64,000 bases of DNA, from positions 3,283,620 through 3,347,619 of the forward strand of contig NW_023503375.1 of NCBI RefSeq assembly GCF_014529535.1, read 5' to 3'. Under the pieces are notes generated by a model. The model had not been told where the DNA came from. It worked only from the letters and a program-made list of their open reading frames with translations, and did not search any database. Of the stretch, positions 43,097 to 55,675 are shown piece by piece (position 1 is the stretch's first letter; every line of letters begins with the position of its first letter). Both the position numbers and the translations under genes were made by a program. The DNA comes from Bradysia coprophila (taxonomy: Eukaryota; Arthropoda; Insecta; Diptera; Sciaridae).

Positions 43097-44028
43097 TATT
43101 GCCTATCCACCCGGAATATTGTTGTTACGAGTACATTTTCCCACCCAAGGACATGAGAGTTCAAAACCAAAAGTGTTCGTGGAACACTGTTCCAGGAGAC
43201 AATTGGCAGACTCATGAATATCAAAAGATTATTTTAGATTAATGCACAATTTCACAACATTTATGTCGCGCTATTTCATTCACTGCCAGACTAATACTAA
43301 ACAAAAAAACTACCGATAGCACAAAACCAACAAAAAAATCTGTTGTTGCATTGAAACGTTTAAAAACGAATCTAGTCTGCTGATGAGATCGGTTCACACT
43401 TCTTCATTATATTAATCCCGAAAGCATCACTGGCAACACTACTGTTTTGATGACATGTTGAGAAACTACTTCGACTGTTTTGTTTCTGTGAAGTGCTAGA
43501 TTCATATTTTGCGTAATATTTGTCAATTTGGTGGTGTTACAATAAATTTTTCAATGAATTGAAGAGAATACATGATAACAAAGACAGAAGTGTTGATTGT
43601 TTTTGAAAATAAGTGAAAAATGCAAAAATAAAATTGTGCGGCCATTGGTGTTCGTCGAAGTTGAAAAAAATTTAAATTATGGCTATAGACAAAATGCCCG
43701 TCACTTTTATTTTTGTGTTTTTTATTTCATTTTTTTCGAAAGTTTTTAATGAATTTGCTTAGATTGGTGTGCCCTTAATTCAAGTGACAAAGTTTGTGAT
43801 ATCAAAACTAAAATAACATCGCGAGTATTGTTTCGATTTCAGTGTTAAAGAATATTTCATGTGATACATTTTTACTGATAAGTAATGAAAATATGCTGGT
43901 ATGTAATGAATTTTCATATGAATATTCCTTCACTTGTGATGTAATGAAAAAGTTCCCATATGTAACGACCGCTTTCCGCGGGTGGGAAATGTACGTGTAA
44001 CAACAATATTCCGGGTGGATAGGCAATA
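43097..44028. mobile_element. 0.93 kb element with 48-bp inverted ends
   Basis: The terminal repeats begin TATTGCCTATCCACCCGG and read AATATTGTTGTTAC inward, ending near CCCACCC on each side. The interior (43150-43975) is AT-rich with no transposase frame. A non-autonomous DNA transposon or an internally decayed one. Confidence 0.75.
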
Positions 44029-44384
44029 AACATTTTTAAATCCAGCACCACGAATTTATATTACTGTAAACGTATGGTGCAGACGTGTTGCTTTTTGGAT
44101 GGTGTGTTAGTAGAAGTGGAAAAGTCGGAACTCTCAAGTGTTTTTGTGAATTTTACCAAAAGAAAGTGCATGACTTCGAAAATATGTTTCACTATAACCG
44201 GTTGCGTTTTTATTAATCCATTGAACTGAATCACTCTTTTTGGAGGACACCTCTGGCTATGAAAGTTTCCACTTTCATTCTCAAGGTAATTCTTCTCCTT
44301 CTTCTCTTATTTTAATTTTATAAAAATCTAAAAGTTCTGTATGGCAAACAAATTCAATTTCTTCAATGAGTAACCTATTGCTTG

Positions 44385-44515
44385 ATAGAAAATTTATTAC
44401 TTCATTTGTTTGTTTGAACATACACTTGGATACAAGAAGAAAGGTATCACTTGTCACTAATTTTGTTGATGTTGTCGGTAACAGATGTCTATAGTCGTCT
44501 ACATCCACAAATCAT
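44385..44515. repeat. remnant of TTAA MITE family
   Basis: TTATTACTTCATTTGTTTG and GATGTTGTCGGTAACAGATG are family words. The ends are eroded. Confidence 0.4.
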
Positions 44516-44702
44516 AAAAAACTCGTATAGATTGTGATTACATGAATACGTATTTGAATGTCGACAAGATCACGATTGTCAACATTTTGGCTTTTCGAAC
44601 CCATAATGCCTCCGCTATCTGAGATATAGAAGTGATAAATATGGGAAAATTTTTTAAAAACTTTGCTGCTAATTGCTAATGATGCGTCACTAGAATCTGT
44701 AT

Positions 44703-45065
44703 CACGACATAGTAAAGTTAACCAGGCTGGAGCGCTGATTTGACTAGGGACCTGAATATTCTAGTAGCTCTATATATTTTGCGAATAAAATTTTTCAATT
44801 TATGCCAGTGTTCATTTGAGTTCATTTTCATACAGTGTATCAGGCAATGAACGTCAACACAAGGTATGGTCGAATGTCAAACTTTGTACGCAGCGGAGGA
44901 CATAGCGATTTCATATAAACAAACTCACCTCTCATGAGAGCCATGTCCTCCGGTTTGTATGAACAGACCATACCTGGTTTGTACATTCGTTGGTCCAAAT
45001 GTTGGTCCCTTGTTTGACGTTTCGAAAATGAACCGCTTCTGCCTGGCTTATTTTACTCTGCCGTG
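44703..45065. mobile_element. hAT-like MITE with 8-bp duplication, interrupted by another MITE
   Basis: Ends CACGACATAGTAAAG and ATTTTACTCTGCCGTG are flanked by the exact 8-bp duplication ATCTGTAT (44695-44702 and 45066-45073). It is the same family as 52676-52877 but about 160 bp longer, because an AGGTATGGT-ended MITE lies inside. Confidence 0.85.
44861..44985. mobile_element. AGGTATGGT-ended MITE nested in hAT-like MITE
   Basis: Starts AAGGTATGGTCGAATGTC, ends GAACAGACCATACCTGG, with inverted GGAGGACAT/ATGTCCTCC. It interrupts the surrounding element, so it is the younger insertion. Confidence 0.7.
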
Positions 45066-45074
45066 ATCTGTATC

Positions 45075-47985
45075 CAATTCCTATGAGTAAATTTCAACAT
45101 TCATTTTTTAAATCCTTTAACTTTTATTTTAAGTTTATTCTTCAAATGAAACAATCAGTTTGAAGTCAGATAAAAATTATTCTGTCAATTTTATCGTCAT
45201 GACCCTGATAGTTGGTAAAGTATTAATTTTCAATACGAATATCACTCAATATATTCCTTAGGAGTATACAAATAAATATCGCCAAAGTGCAGGCAATTTG
45301 GATTTGTTTTCAGGGCGGGAATAATTCAACATTACCAAAGACCAAACTTTTTTTTTGCAATTTTTAAAATTGATTTCTTATATTTCGCTGATAATTCCCT
45401 TCATTAATTTTCACAAAAATCTAGTTATTGCATTCAACATCATTCCATTTTTTTGTCTTGTCACTGTGACCTCTATTACTACTAATTAAACTCTGTGTTG
45501 TAACCCATAATTCTATTATTATGAAGACATTGTGGTAAATTATTGTTAATCATAATTGTAGCTTTACCCCATTGACTACTTCTATTTTTATGTATACCAA
45601 ACCCATGTAACACTACAAGTCACAATTACATAAATTACTCACAGCATGATGCAGATCCCTAGGCGCAGACAAAACAACATCTTAATAAAAATGGAATCAA
45701 TTTAATAAAATGGTTTCGCCGCTGTAGGAAACGAACATAATAAAAAAAAAGAAACTGGCAAAAAATGTGAACCTATTTTTGGTCACACGAAATCGAAAGA
45801 ATTCGGTTTACGGAATGTTAAGTGTGAAGACTATTATTTCGTGTAGTAAATTTGATATTTTTATTGTTTAGTATTAATGGGGTAATGTTTGTCAACGTGA
45901 CGTTAGAGTCTACTTACTCCGTTAATGAAAACTAACTGCATTCATACAATTCATACTGACAAAAATTTACTAGCAATTGGTACAGAAAAAATGTTTACGT
46001 CGATGCAAACATCTCTGGTAAAATTGTAAAAGTGTAACTCAACACAAAATGATTAATCAGGAAAATGTTGCTACCTCAGGACGCTTCAGGACCTCTGATT
46101 TTAAACTTTGTTGATTAAAATGAAAATCTTTTGGTTCTCCTGAGTATCGTGTATCATCTGTTAAGAAGTCATATTCATACGTGCAGGACGTACGAGATTC
46201 AGCTGCCACACATGTTTAAAATAATTGAAAACTTCGCAAATATGCACTTCTGAGGTAGCGTCAAGACCGACCCCTAAATGGATGGTAGAGCAAACATTTA
46301 ACTTCTCTTCCCAAAGTGCATACTTTACTTATTGAGTTACAAAACTATCTGGAAACACTGAATTGCGGACGTCCCTTAAGTACAGAATCGAAAATAGATT
46401 TGACGCCAATCTCTTCAAAATGTTTGAATTAAACGAAGTCACAAGCTCGGTAGTCATGTTGATGATATTGTTTGCTGTGTCTGTGAAAGGTTACCGTTCA
46501 CATTATTATCTCATTCTTTCCGTTGCTGTTGTTAACTACAAAATGTATACAGTTCAAGCAAACATTTATCTTTCTTCGATTATTATTGGTTTTACCCACA
46601 TGAACTGTAAACGAAACTAAACCTCAATGGGAAGTAGTAAGAATTAAAGTGAACACACAGCAAATGTGAGACTATACGAGTAGAAGATAAAACGCTTTGT
46701 GCAGCTATTCGGTGTTATAATAAGTTGTTATCAATTCGTGATGGGAATTTTTTTGATAGAAACGAAAAGAATTGGTTTTGCAGTTGCGAGTTGCGGGAAA
46801 TGAACAAAATTGCTAGAAATGACACATACATTTTATTTGATAAAATTCACATTTCCATTGTTACTGAATACATCGTACGAAAAAATTCAACCCACTTTTC
46901 AGTAGATTCTCTGAAGTAAGTAAGATTCTCTGAAGCAGTGTTCAAAAAAAAATTAATTTTATTTTGAAAAACGTTGATCTAATCAAAAGCCAGATTGATG
47001 GTCAATGCTTGTACTTCGAAAAAGCGGATTGAAGATTAATTGCAAATTTTGAAGTTCAACTTTGACTTGATCATCAATGCTATGCCTTGATAATACATCT
47101 GCATTTTTTGAAGATCTTACTAATCTGCTAAATCGTGGTAATCGATTTTAAGAATGTCACGGCCAAAAATATGTCACTAAGTTCTATAAATCTATACATT
47201 TTGACGAGGGAGAAGGTTATAACCCGAAGGGGTGTTGATTGCATCAATGACGAATGAAGTATGAAAAAGTATGTTTTGTATTGTGCTGCACCGAGTCGAT
47301 AATATTCGACAAAGTGTGTTACGTACACCTATTGTGTACACTATATACTTCAATTATGTTCTCACTTCGATTTGCTGATTTTTCTAAAGGAGGCATCAAA
47401 AGCAAATGGATTGAAATACAGCTGGAAGGCGAACTATTGCACGTAACCCTAAGGGTTCGTATAGTCTTTAAATATAAAATAATTTAGTTATAAAGTCGTT
47501 TAATACACTTTAAACGTCAACATCCATTCTATGCCTTTTGCTGTGATCTGAAGTTCGTAAGTAAGCAAGAGACGAGAGTGTGTCGAACCTATTGTATTGT
47601 AATGTGTTTGTATACTTTTACAGAATGTAATTAACTGTCGATAAATGACGTAGGATGGAGTACCATTTTTGGTAAATTTATTTGGAAAAATTTGCCAAAG
47701 TCTACCAAAATTTAGGTAATTTCTGACAAAATTTTCCAAAAAGATTTATCAAAAATGGGCCCTTCGTGGAGTGGGAGTTGTAACTCATATATACAATTGA
47801 AGTTTTTAAGCTGTTACAGCTTGCAATTCTCGAAAACACCGGAAATCGATAATGTTTGTCAACTTTACTTAGGCATTGAACAGACATACAAATTAGGAAG
47901 GCAAATCAAAAGAGCTAATAACCGGTAATGGAGACTCTCATTGATTGAGAGTCTATAAGACCACAGACCACAGCAGTTCAAGCCA
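45075..47985. other. non-coding, no gene seen
   Basis: Nearly 3 kb of AT-rich DNA. The longest frame (46363-46620) shows no domain and no splice context. A weak inverted repeat with AAATTTGCCAAA/TTTTCCAAA words lies at 47655-47750. I see no gene or RNA. Confidence 0.4.
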
Positions 47986-47989
47986 TTTT

Positions 47990-48183
47990 TTAACCTGTTA
48001 CAGACAGCAAGCATATGACCAGTATTATTATCGGGTGTATTGCTTCCATCGATCAAAGGATTTTTAATCGGTTACAAATCTTGTACTTCAATTTTTTAAC
48101 ATTCATTTTATTTCATAGGGGCCCATATTACCCAGAGCTTATTATTTTTGTTGTCGTTATCGACTGGTATGTGACTGGTTGAG
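47990..48183. mobile_element. TTAA-family MITE, subtype 2
   Basis: Begins TTAA-CCTGTTACAGACAGCAAG and carries TTCCATCGATCAAAG and CCCAGAGCTTATTATT, shared with 59323-59539. The right end (GTATGTGACTGGTTGA) is eroded. Confidence 0.65.
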
Positions 48184-48189
48184 GATTCT

Positions 48190-49480
48190 AAAGTGTCTCC
48201 ATTGTCGAAAGTAATAAACTTTTACCGTCATCCAACAACAGCACTTTTCTCGTTGACTACTTGCACGTGTATTTACATTTACAATTACAATCTAAATATT
48301 TTCATTTGAGAAAACTTTTGCAGCCCACGCATTTCTTCCTCATATCGTTCCAATTGTTTTAATTTGATGGAAACTCACATTCTATTTCTAAATGCAGTAA
48401 GCAGAAGTAGGAATTGGATACAACAGAAGGAACCAAAAAATTCATTTTTTTTATTTAAATAATTTATTTTTATGTGTATTTTATTGTGTACACGCACACA
48501 CATTTTCGTTCTCACTGCTGAATTTGAAAGCCAAGACACATTTTTTTGTATGGTTTCGTCTATTTCCACCATATACATACATCACATATAGATTTTGTTC
48601 CTCGGCACACTGTACGTTACATATAGATTTGTGTATATAAATTTTGTAACGTAGATTTCTATCAGTCCAAGTACTTACTAAGCCGGTATATAGTTTTAGA
48701 TGAGAGAAATGCTTGACTGACATTTTGACGAAATTAGTTTGTGACGGATTTAATTGTGGAAATAACTTAATTAAAGAGGTTGGTTTGTTTTCCTGTGTTG
48801 TATAGGGTCTGTTAAGAGTTTTTCTCTCGGTATAAATTGCTGATGATTCCAACGAAATGTTCGTCATTATTCGTCGTAATGTTTTTCAGGACGATTAACT
48901 TTTAACAGCATTTTGCGTTTTCTTTTCGATTACATTTTCGATGCATTAAATTCTAGATGGTTGGGGTATGCAAACAATTCCAAGAATTTAAGTGTCGTTG
49001 GTGATTTTTGTTTATTATTTTCCCAATTAAAAATCTAAACGAATATAATTGTTCAACTCTAGTATTAGGTGAATCCGAAATGTTTATTGTTATTATGTTA
49101 CTAGCATAAAAGCTTTCTAGAACCGACGTCCGACACATTTAATAGATATTTACGTAACAAGGACGGAAAAGTTGAAATATCGCGTGAAGTTTGTTGGTTT
49201 GATTCGATGCCAAGGTCACGAGCTACGCGAAAATGTGACTTTCCATCCGAGTTACGTACAATATTTTACATGCTGAGGGTTCCGAAAAAAATTCCTCATT
49301 GTTGAAATGAACGGGTTTTATTGACATGAGCACTAACACTCATGTTCCGGGGCCTTAGTAAGTGAAACCAATACCTTCTCTAGCAAACAAACTTCGTTTT
49401 GACGCAGTCAAAACACCACCTTATTTTGACTAATTTGACACAGACTTTTTTTGTGATGGAGTTGCCGGACTGCACTTTTT
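48190..49480. other. non-coding, no gene seen
   Basis: AT-rich. Open frames on the minus strand at 48375-48867 overlap each other and lack domains. No feature was recognised. Confidence 0.35.
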
Positions 49481-49854
49481 TTAAAGCAATATCGACATCA
49501 CAGAAAAACACAAATTTTCAACTTTATTACTTTTTTGCACATCAAAATAACTGAGCAAAACACATAAGAAGACATCACAATCACAAATTCTTCATTCTCG
49601 AACACCGAAATGGGGACAAAAGACATAATATTTTCCTTTCTTTTTGCATACCAACTTTGCAGAAAGAAAGTATTTTTTCGCAATTCCGGTCCATAATCAT
49701 CACCTTTCCATGCATCCATTTAATGTCGTTTTGAAGGTATTTATTTCACAGTGCGTTTTTGATTATTTTTTCGCACTTGGGCTTTTTCACATTTTTTTCG
49801 CACGCTACATAGCTCAGTACCTTTAAGAAAGACTAAATTTTATAAATAAAAACT

Positions 49855-49945
49855 TTGCACAGACCAGGATTTGAACATACAACACCAAAATTCTTCCAAA
49901 CACCAAGCAACGACCATAGCCATTCGGCTACAGAGTCACACAATT
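49855..49945 (-). repeat. tRNA-derived SINE or tRNA pseudogene
   Basis: On the minus strand GTAGCCGAATGGCTATGG resembles a polymerase III A box and, about 45 bp on, ATGTTCAAATCCTGG is a good B box. A clean cloverleaf cannot be drawn, so it is a degenerate tRNA-like sequence, not a working tRNA gene. Confidence 0.45.
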
Positions 49946-50009
49946 ATACAGAACGTATTGTTGAAGCGTACATACTAATCATTGACTACTTGATTTTATT
50001 TAGCGCGTC

Positions 50010-50365
50010 TCTATACATCACATTGCAATGTGTATATAGAACAGGTTGCTTGATCGTTCAAATGAATTCATGTTTGCATGTGAATGTTTGGTAGAAATTT
50101 TGGTAATATTTTGCATTGGAAAGGTGATTATGGCCCGAAATTGCGAAAAACGTTGTATCTACCACGGTAGGTATGCCGGTATTTTTTCGCACACGACGTC
50201 TTGTCGACCTCGGCTTCGCCTCGGATCGACAATCGACATCTAGTGCGAAAAAATACCTTCATACCTACCTTGGTAGATAAATAACTATTTCGCAATTCCG
50301 GTCCATAATCATCACCTTTCCATGCATCCATTTAATGTCGTTTTGAAGGTATTTATTTCACTGTA
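50010..50365. repeat. dispersed repeat with TTTTTTCGCAC hairpin, copy 1
   Basis: Contains CATCACATTGCAATGTG, GGAAAGGTGATTATGGCCCG and a hairpin element 50150-50285 (ATCTACCACGGTAGGTATG, GTATTTTTTCGCAC and inverted partners). It ends in an inverted partner TCGCAATTCCGGTCCATAAT. The last 75 bp also occur at 49677-49752. A second copy of the block is at 52125-52400. Confidence 0.65.
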
Positions 50366-50372
50366 TTCCTGG

Positions 50373-52083
50373 ACTAGGGTCGGTCGATTTTTGAATATTT
50401 TCCATCCGAGCTTCTGGACCTAGCTAAGGAAAAGTCTAAGGAAAATTTTAAGACCAAAAAAAATATTTTCAAAAATGTTCTATGCTTTGCCCAAGACGAT
50501 TTTTTGAAAATCTTCTAGTTTTTCGAGATATCAACACTAGAGATGTGCGGGCCGCCCGAAATTCATCTACCCGACCCGGCCCAGCCCGGCCCGACCGGGC
50601 TTGGGTCCGGGTTTCAAAAATTAGTCGGGCTCGGGCGGGCTCGGGTTTCAAAAACAAAGATTCGGGCTGGCCCGACTTTGTTCATCTTTTAAAAAAATGT
50701 GAAAACTTAAAGAAAAATTTAAAGAAAAATTGCAATACAGTCCGAGAGTAAGCTTCCTTTCAAGTGTTCGATAGATTTGTGAGACTACATTATTATAACG
50801 ATAGGTAACCGAACGATTTCCACTTGTTAGCCGAGCCAATTTTAGGTTTTTTCGCTCAATAAAAAATATACGGGCCGAGTCGGGCCGGGCCGGGTTTTAC
50901 TACAAAATTCTCGGGTCGGGTCGGGCTCGGGCATTAAAAATTAGTCTGGGCCGGGCTGGGTCGGGTTTTGAAAATAGGTCGGCCCGCACATCTCTAATCA
51001 ACACTCTAAAAGCTTTCTTGTCTATGCCAAAAAGTGAATTGTTGGTAAAGCGTTCTTAGTATAGAATACAGGATCTACTCTAATAAAAAAACCCAAAAGA
51101 CACGTCCTTTTTGTGAGGAAAATACTTTTTCCGGGTGAAAAGTTTCGTAGGTTTCCGATTTTTTAATTTGAGATAGGTTTCTATTGCAGATTTTTCCAGA
51201 AAATTAGTTTAAATTTTGTCGCAAAATAGATAATTTTAAAGCTACTTTGATAGAAAACCACGACGTAAAAAGATTTTGAGAAAAGTTTTAAATGCGGTCG
51301 AGTGATCGCTATGAGAGTGACTAAAAATTAGCCATTTTTGGCATACTAGGAAGACACACCCCTCCTCAACAAAAAAGAAGTTTTTCCGAAATGCACCCAA
51401 AAACTAAGAACGGGTATCGATTCAGGGACCTTTTGGGAGCTCAGAACAGCATTCAGTAAAATCGGACCAGCTCCTTCCCCATACAAAAATTTTCATTTCA
51501 TGAAATTTCATACACCCCTCTGAAATCGTTTTGTCACAAAAGTTCGGTGAGTGGACATATTTTGATCGAAGTTAATTTTTATCTTATAGTCCGAGGTCAT
51601 ACCTTTCTAAATTGTTTAAGTGATCTTCCCACTTTTCCATGCATTTAAAACTTTTCTCAAAATCTTTTTACTTCTTGGTTCCCTATCAAAGTAGCTTTAA
51701 AATAAGCTATTTTGCGAAAAATCTGCAATAGAAACCTCCCTCAAATAAAATAATCGGAAACCTGCGATCCTTTTTACCCGGAAAAAGTGTTTTCCTCACA
51801 AAAAGGATGTGTCTTTTGGGTTTGTTTATTAGAGTAGACCCTGTTTTTTATACTAAGACCGCTTTACCAACAATTCATTTTGAAATGGCATAGACAAGAA
51901 AGCCTTTAGAGTGTCGATACCTCCAAAAACTAGAATATTTTCAAAAAATCGTCTTGGGCAAAGCATAGAACATTTTTGAAAATATTTTTTTTGGTCTTGA
52001 AATTTTCTTTAGACTTCGCTGAGTCGTATCAGCTAGGTCCAGAAGCTCGGATGGAAAATATTCAAAAATCGACCGACCCTAGT
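50373..52083. mobile_element. 1.7 kb foldback element with about 0.45-kb arms
   Basis: The ends ACTAGGGTCGGTCGATTTTT and its reverse complement are followed by long pairing arms: CATCCGAGCTTCTGGACCTA, AAATGTTCTATGCTTTGCCC, CTTTTTGTGAGGAAAATAC and CAAAGTAGCTTTAAAAT-type blocks all recur inverted on the right (about 51640-52083). The unpaired loop is about 350 bp (51290-51640). The left arm is longer because it holds a 459-bp hAT-like element. No protein frame is seen. Confidence 0.85.
50538..50996. mobile_element. GC-rich hAT-like element, 8-bp target duplication
   Basis: Ends TAGAGATGTGCGGGCC and GGCCCGCACATCTCTA are exact inverted repeats, flanked by ATCAACAC on both sides (50530-50537, 50997-51004). 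CGGGCC/CGGGCT-rich blocks of about 120 bp at each end contrast with the AT-rich surroundings. It lies inside the left arm of the foldback element, so it inserted later. Confidence 0.9.
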
Positions 52084-52124
52084 GGACACTGTGCGATATC
52101 TTTTTTCGCACGCTAAAGAGCCTA

Positions 52125-52400
52125 TTACATCACATTGCAATGTGTATTATAATGCAGCCTTCTTGATCGTTCAAATGAATTTCTGTATACACAACGATTT
52201 TGGAACAAAATGTAGGACATGTTTTGCATTGGAAAGGTGATTATGGCCCGAAATTGCGAAAAACGTTGTATCTACCACGTTAGGTATGCCGGTATTTTTT
52301 CGCACATGACGTCTTGTCGACCTCGGCTTCGCCTCAGGTCGACAATCGACATCTAGTGCGAAAAAATACCTTCATACCTACCTTGGTAGATAAATAACTA
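52125..52400. repeat. dispersed repeat with TTTTTTCGCAC hairpin, copy 2
   Basis: Matches 50010-50290 from CATCACATTGCAATGTG through the hairpin ending ACCTACCTTGGTAGATAAAT. The two copies flank the foldback element as direct repeats. Confidence 0.65.
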
Positions 52401-52675
52401 TTAAAAGTTTAAAATTTTACGTCGAACAGTTTTATCACCCTAATTTTTCTAGTTTGTTTGCTAGGGTATTGGTTTTTTCATTTTTTTTTTCATTCATTTA
52501 TTTTATCAATCCTTTATTATAATGTGGGGAATACTATTAGTTCATGTAAAAACAGATTACAAATTAATCTGATAGATGAGTATAAATACATTTTGATCGA
52601 AAATTTGGTCTAAGAAACTTTAGTTCAGCGATTAGAAATCAAATCTTTGTCTAACAGTTAGGCTATATCACAGAG

Positions 52676-52877
52676 CACGACAGAGTAAAGTTAACCAGGC
52701 AGTAGCGCTGATTTGACTAGAGACCTGAGTAATCTAGTAGCCCTATATTTTTTGCGAACAAAATTTTTCAATTTATGTCAGTGTTCATTTGAGTTCATTT
52801 TCATCCAGTGTATTAGGTCCCTTATTTGACGTTTCGAAAATGAACCGCTACTGCCTGGTTTATTTTACTCTGCCGTG
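52676..52877. mobile_element. intact hAT-like MITE (ACGGCAGAGTAAAAT family)
   Basis: A 202-bp copy from CACGACAGAGTAAAG to TATTTTACTCTGCCGTG, flanked by CACAGAG on each side. It is the uninterrupted reference for the copies at 44703 and 36149. Confidence 0.85.
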
Positions 52878-52889
52878 CACAGAGTCAAA

Positions 52890-55200
52890 TAAATAAATAA
52901 GTTTAAACTGCACTTCTCAATTCAAGTAAAAGTAAGGCGATATCACGTTATAATCACTGGCACCTTTCATCACTTCGATTTTCAACTTAGATTTGAAAGT
53001 TTTTATACACTTCAAACGTCGAAGGTCATTACAGAGGCTGTTGTATATTCATGCGTGGCTTGTTTCAAGATTGGATGATGGTCGGGTAAAATACGTTTCA
53101 TTATTTGGAACTTTACATTTCACCTTGTGTCCACTCAGATTGCGTTGAGTAAATAGTATATTGCCTCAACTCTGACAATTGGCAGAACAGTTGAGAAACT
53201 ATACATTTTGCCCTTGGATTCGGTTTTGTTTTGTTGATTGGTTGTTCATGTCTTTTTCAAAAACAAATTTTCGCAAAATGAACGCATGAAAAACGCTGTT
53301 TTCACCTCGACGAAAAACAGATCATTCTGAATCGAATGAAAGGATTTCATCACAACTGCAGAAATTAAACATTTCCTAGAAATTATTTCAGTTAGTTGTC
53401 CCAAATCTTTCTACCCAAAAAGATTTAGTTTTAGATTTCAGAGATAAAATTAGAAACCAGGTATGCTCACATTGGCAATTGGCATACTTAAGGACCTAAT
53501 TTACACAACCAGTCTCCTGCTATCGACAGCGATGACAGAAATTAAAGGATGTGAGCTGGATAACATTCTTCTATAATAGTAAAATGTTTGTTAAAACAAA
53601 TGAAGTAAAAGATTTTACTTCAAACATTAACAGATTTAGTAACTAAATTTTGACAATACATCGTGTGAATTCAAAAAAAGGACGAGCCCATGGATGAAAT
53701 TAAATACCATACCATTCCATTTTATTTATTTAAATTAATCTTTATGTGAATGAAAATTACCAATTTATGTTGATTATCGATGATCCATTTATTGGGACAT
53801 TTCTTACTACAAAAAAAAAACGATTTAAAATTCTGAATTTTTATCGAAATTGATATTCGGAAATCCTTTAGTGCATTACCATTCGGAACGAACACTCTCC
53901 CCATCGCATATTTATTAACCGTTTTGTAAATTGTGAATATCAACATATTCAAATGAATTAAACAATTCTCATTGCAACCTATAAATAAATTTGTTTTAAA
54001 ATCGGATCGATTTTATATAAAATTATTTTAAATTGTTACGATTCGTCAATGTGTTTGTATATAATGTGAACAGTGAATGCTTCTGCTTAATTAGAATTTC
54101 AAATTCTTAGGTCAATCAGTACTCAAAGTCTATTTATTCACACTTAATGCAGATTTAATTCGCCGCATAAAAATGCATTTCGAACTGTACACATTGGGTC
54201 TCTATTTTGCGTAAATCAAACAGGCAAAAAAACCGAACTGATAATAATACAGACAGCAATTCTACTTTATTTAACGACATCACATGTAATGTAAATTTAG
54301 AAGAACTTTGGATGGGTATTTTAATATTAATAACAATTTCATTTCCTATTTGAATCGAATAAAAAAAATGTTCCAACGAAACCAACAACAAAGCAAAATA
54401 TAATTTACATTTCACTCGAAAAAAATTAACCTAAATTCGGTTTTGCTTAACCGATTTACAATTTAAATTGTCTTTTCGGATGTAGTTTCTGAAGTGGAAG
54501 TTATTGTTGAAATATCTTACATTTTTACTATAGACTGAAGAGCTGTGATATGGATTTGTATCCTGTTATTTGAGATGAGTGGTCCGATCCGATTTAATTT
54601 TACCTGGATTTTGGTTTATCTGGTTTCAATAGTTATTTCTTCACTGAAGGAATTTTTTTTTGAAAATTTCATTTTGAGCAGTCATTGGCCAGAGCGTAAT
54701 GAGGGGACAAGTTACCCGAGAAATTTTCAACTTTTCTCCCGAGGTAAACACAACGTTTTTCAGAGCAAATGCTTTCGAAGTTTCGGAGGGAAAAAATGAC
54801 TTCTTTTTCGTCTGCGATGTGAACAAATTTAATACAGGTTGGATTCCGACCCCAAGGTTCTTTCAAGAAAATTTTGATAATTCGTGTGGAAGTATTGTTC
54901 AAAAACTAGTTTTCCTAGCCTAGGAATGTGTAAGTCCCACAATGCCCAACTTCACACATTTACCTATTGTGTAGGGTCAACGTTGATTTTGACCCCATTA
55001 TTAGGTCAGGAATTTTGAACCAAAACTCATTGAATTGAATTGGATTTTCGGGTTTCAAAAATGTAATTCGGGTCAGGTCTCAGTTTCGTCTGGCTTCGAA
55101 TACTTATTTTGGTCTCGACCTGTTCTAATCTCTGACCTGTAATGTGAACATGCAATCGACAGTCGATGCGGTAATTTTTGAAGCTCCACACCATCTAGGC
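52890..55200. other. non-coding, MITE fragment only
   Basis: AT-rich. A TTAA-family fragment lies at 53510-53645 (ACAAATGAAGTAAAAGATTT). Overlapping frames at 54545-54925 have no domain and partly mirror each other across strands. No gene is visible. Confidence 0.35.
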
Positions 55201-55219
55201 TTTGGAAATCATATAAATA

Positions 55220-55310
55220 GAAAATGTATATTCAAACTATTGAAGTAAGAATTGGTTTGAAACACTATAGACTTTGAACAGAAGAAGTAATAGATTTAAT
55301 TGTTTTTATA
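55220..55310. repeat. remnant of TTAA MITE family
   Basis: TTCAAACTATTGAAGTAAGA and CAGAAGAAGTAATAGATT are the family's interior. The ends are missing. Confidence 0.45.
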
Positions 55311-55445
55311 TTGGGATTTTTCCTCGATTTACCGGTCTAGTAAACAAATCTGTTTATTGCTGCATCATTAGTTTTTATTATGATTATGATTCTATCCTGT
55401 GGTTTCATGATGAAAAGTAAAATTTTCGTTGAATTTAATGGGTAT

Positions 55446-55660
55446 CGGGGAATCTGGCACACGGTGTCAAAAGAAAGAACTTTTGAACTACGTAAAAGGC
55501 GAACTCGCACACGCAAGTTTTTTGCTGAAAATGCTTTTTAGCCACCCATCGACTTAATGACTCCTTTTTCAAAATTTTGGTATTGAAAAATTGTGTGCGA
55601 GCTCACTTTTTTCGTACTTGAAAAATGCGTTGTTTTAGCACCGTGTGCCAGATTACCCCA
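55446..55660. mobile_element. palindromic MITE, uninterrupted copy
   Basis: Ends CGGGGAATCTGGCACACGG and CCGTGTGCCAGATTACCCC. The arms include GTAAAAGGCGAACTCGCACA. It is the clean relative of the element at 670-1168. Confidence 0.8.
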
Positions 55661-55675
55661 CGCCAAAGATTGTCA

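Noticed and set aside
48481..48867. 128-codon minus-strand frame
   Set aside because: No domain, no signal or splice context, and another frame overlaps it; likely chance in AT-rich DNA.
49855..50094. A working tRNA gene on the minus strand
   Set aside because: A and B boxes are visible but the acceptor and anticodon stems do not pair; kept only as a tRNA-derived repeat.
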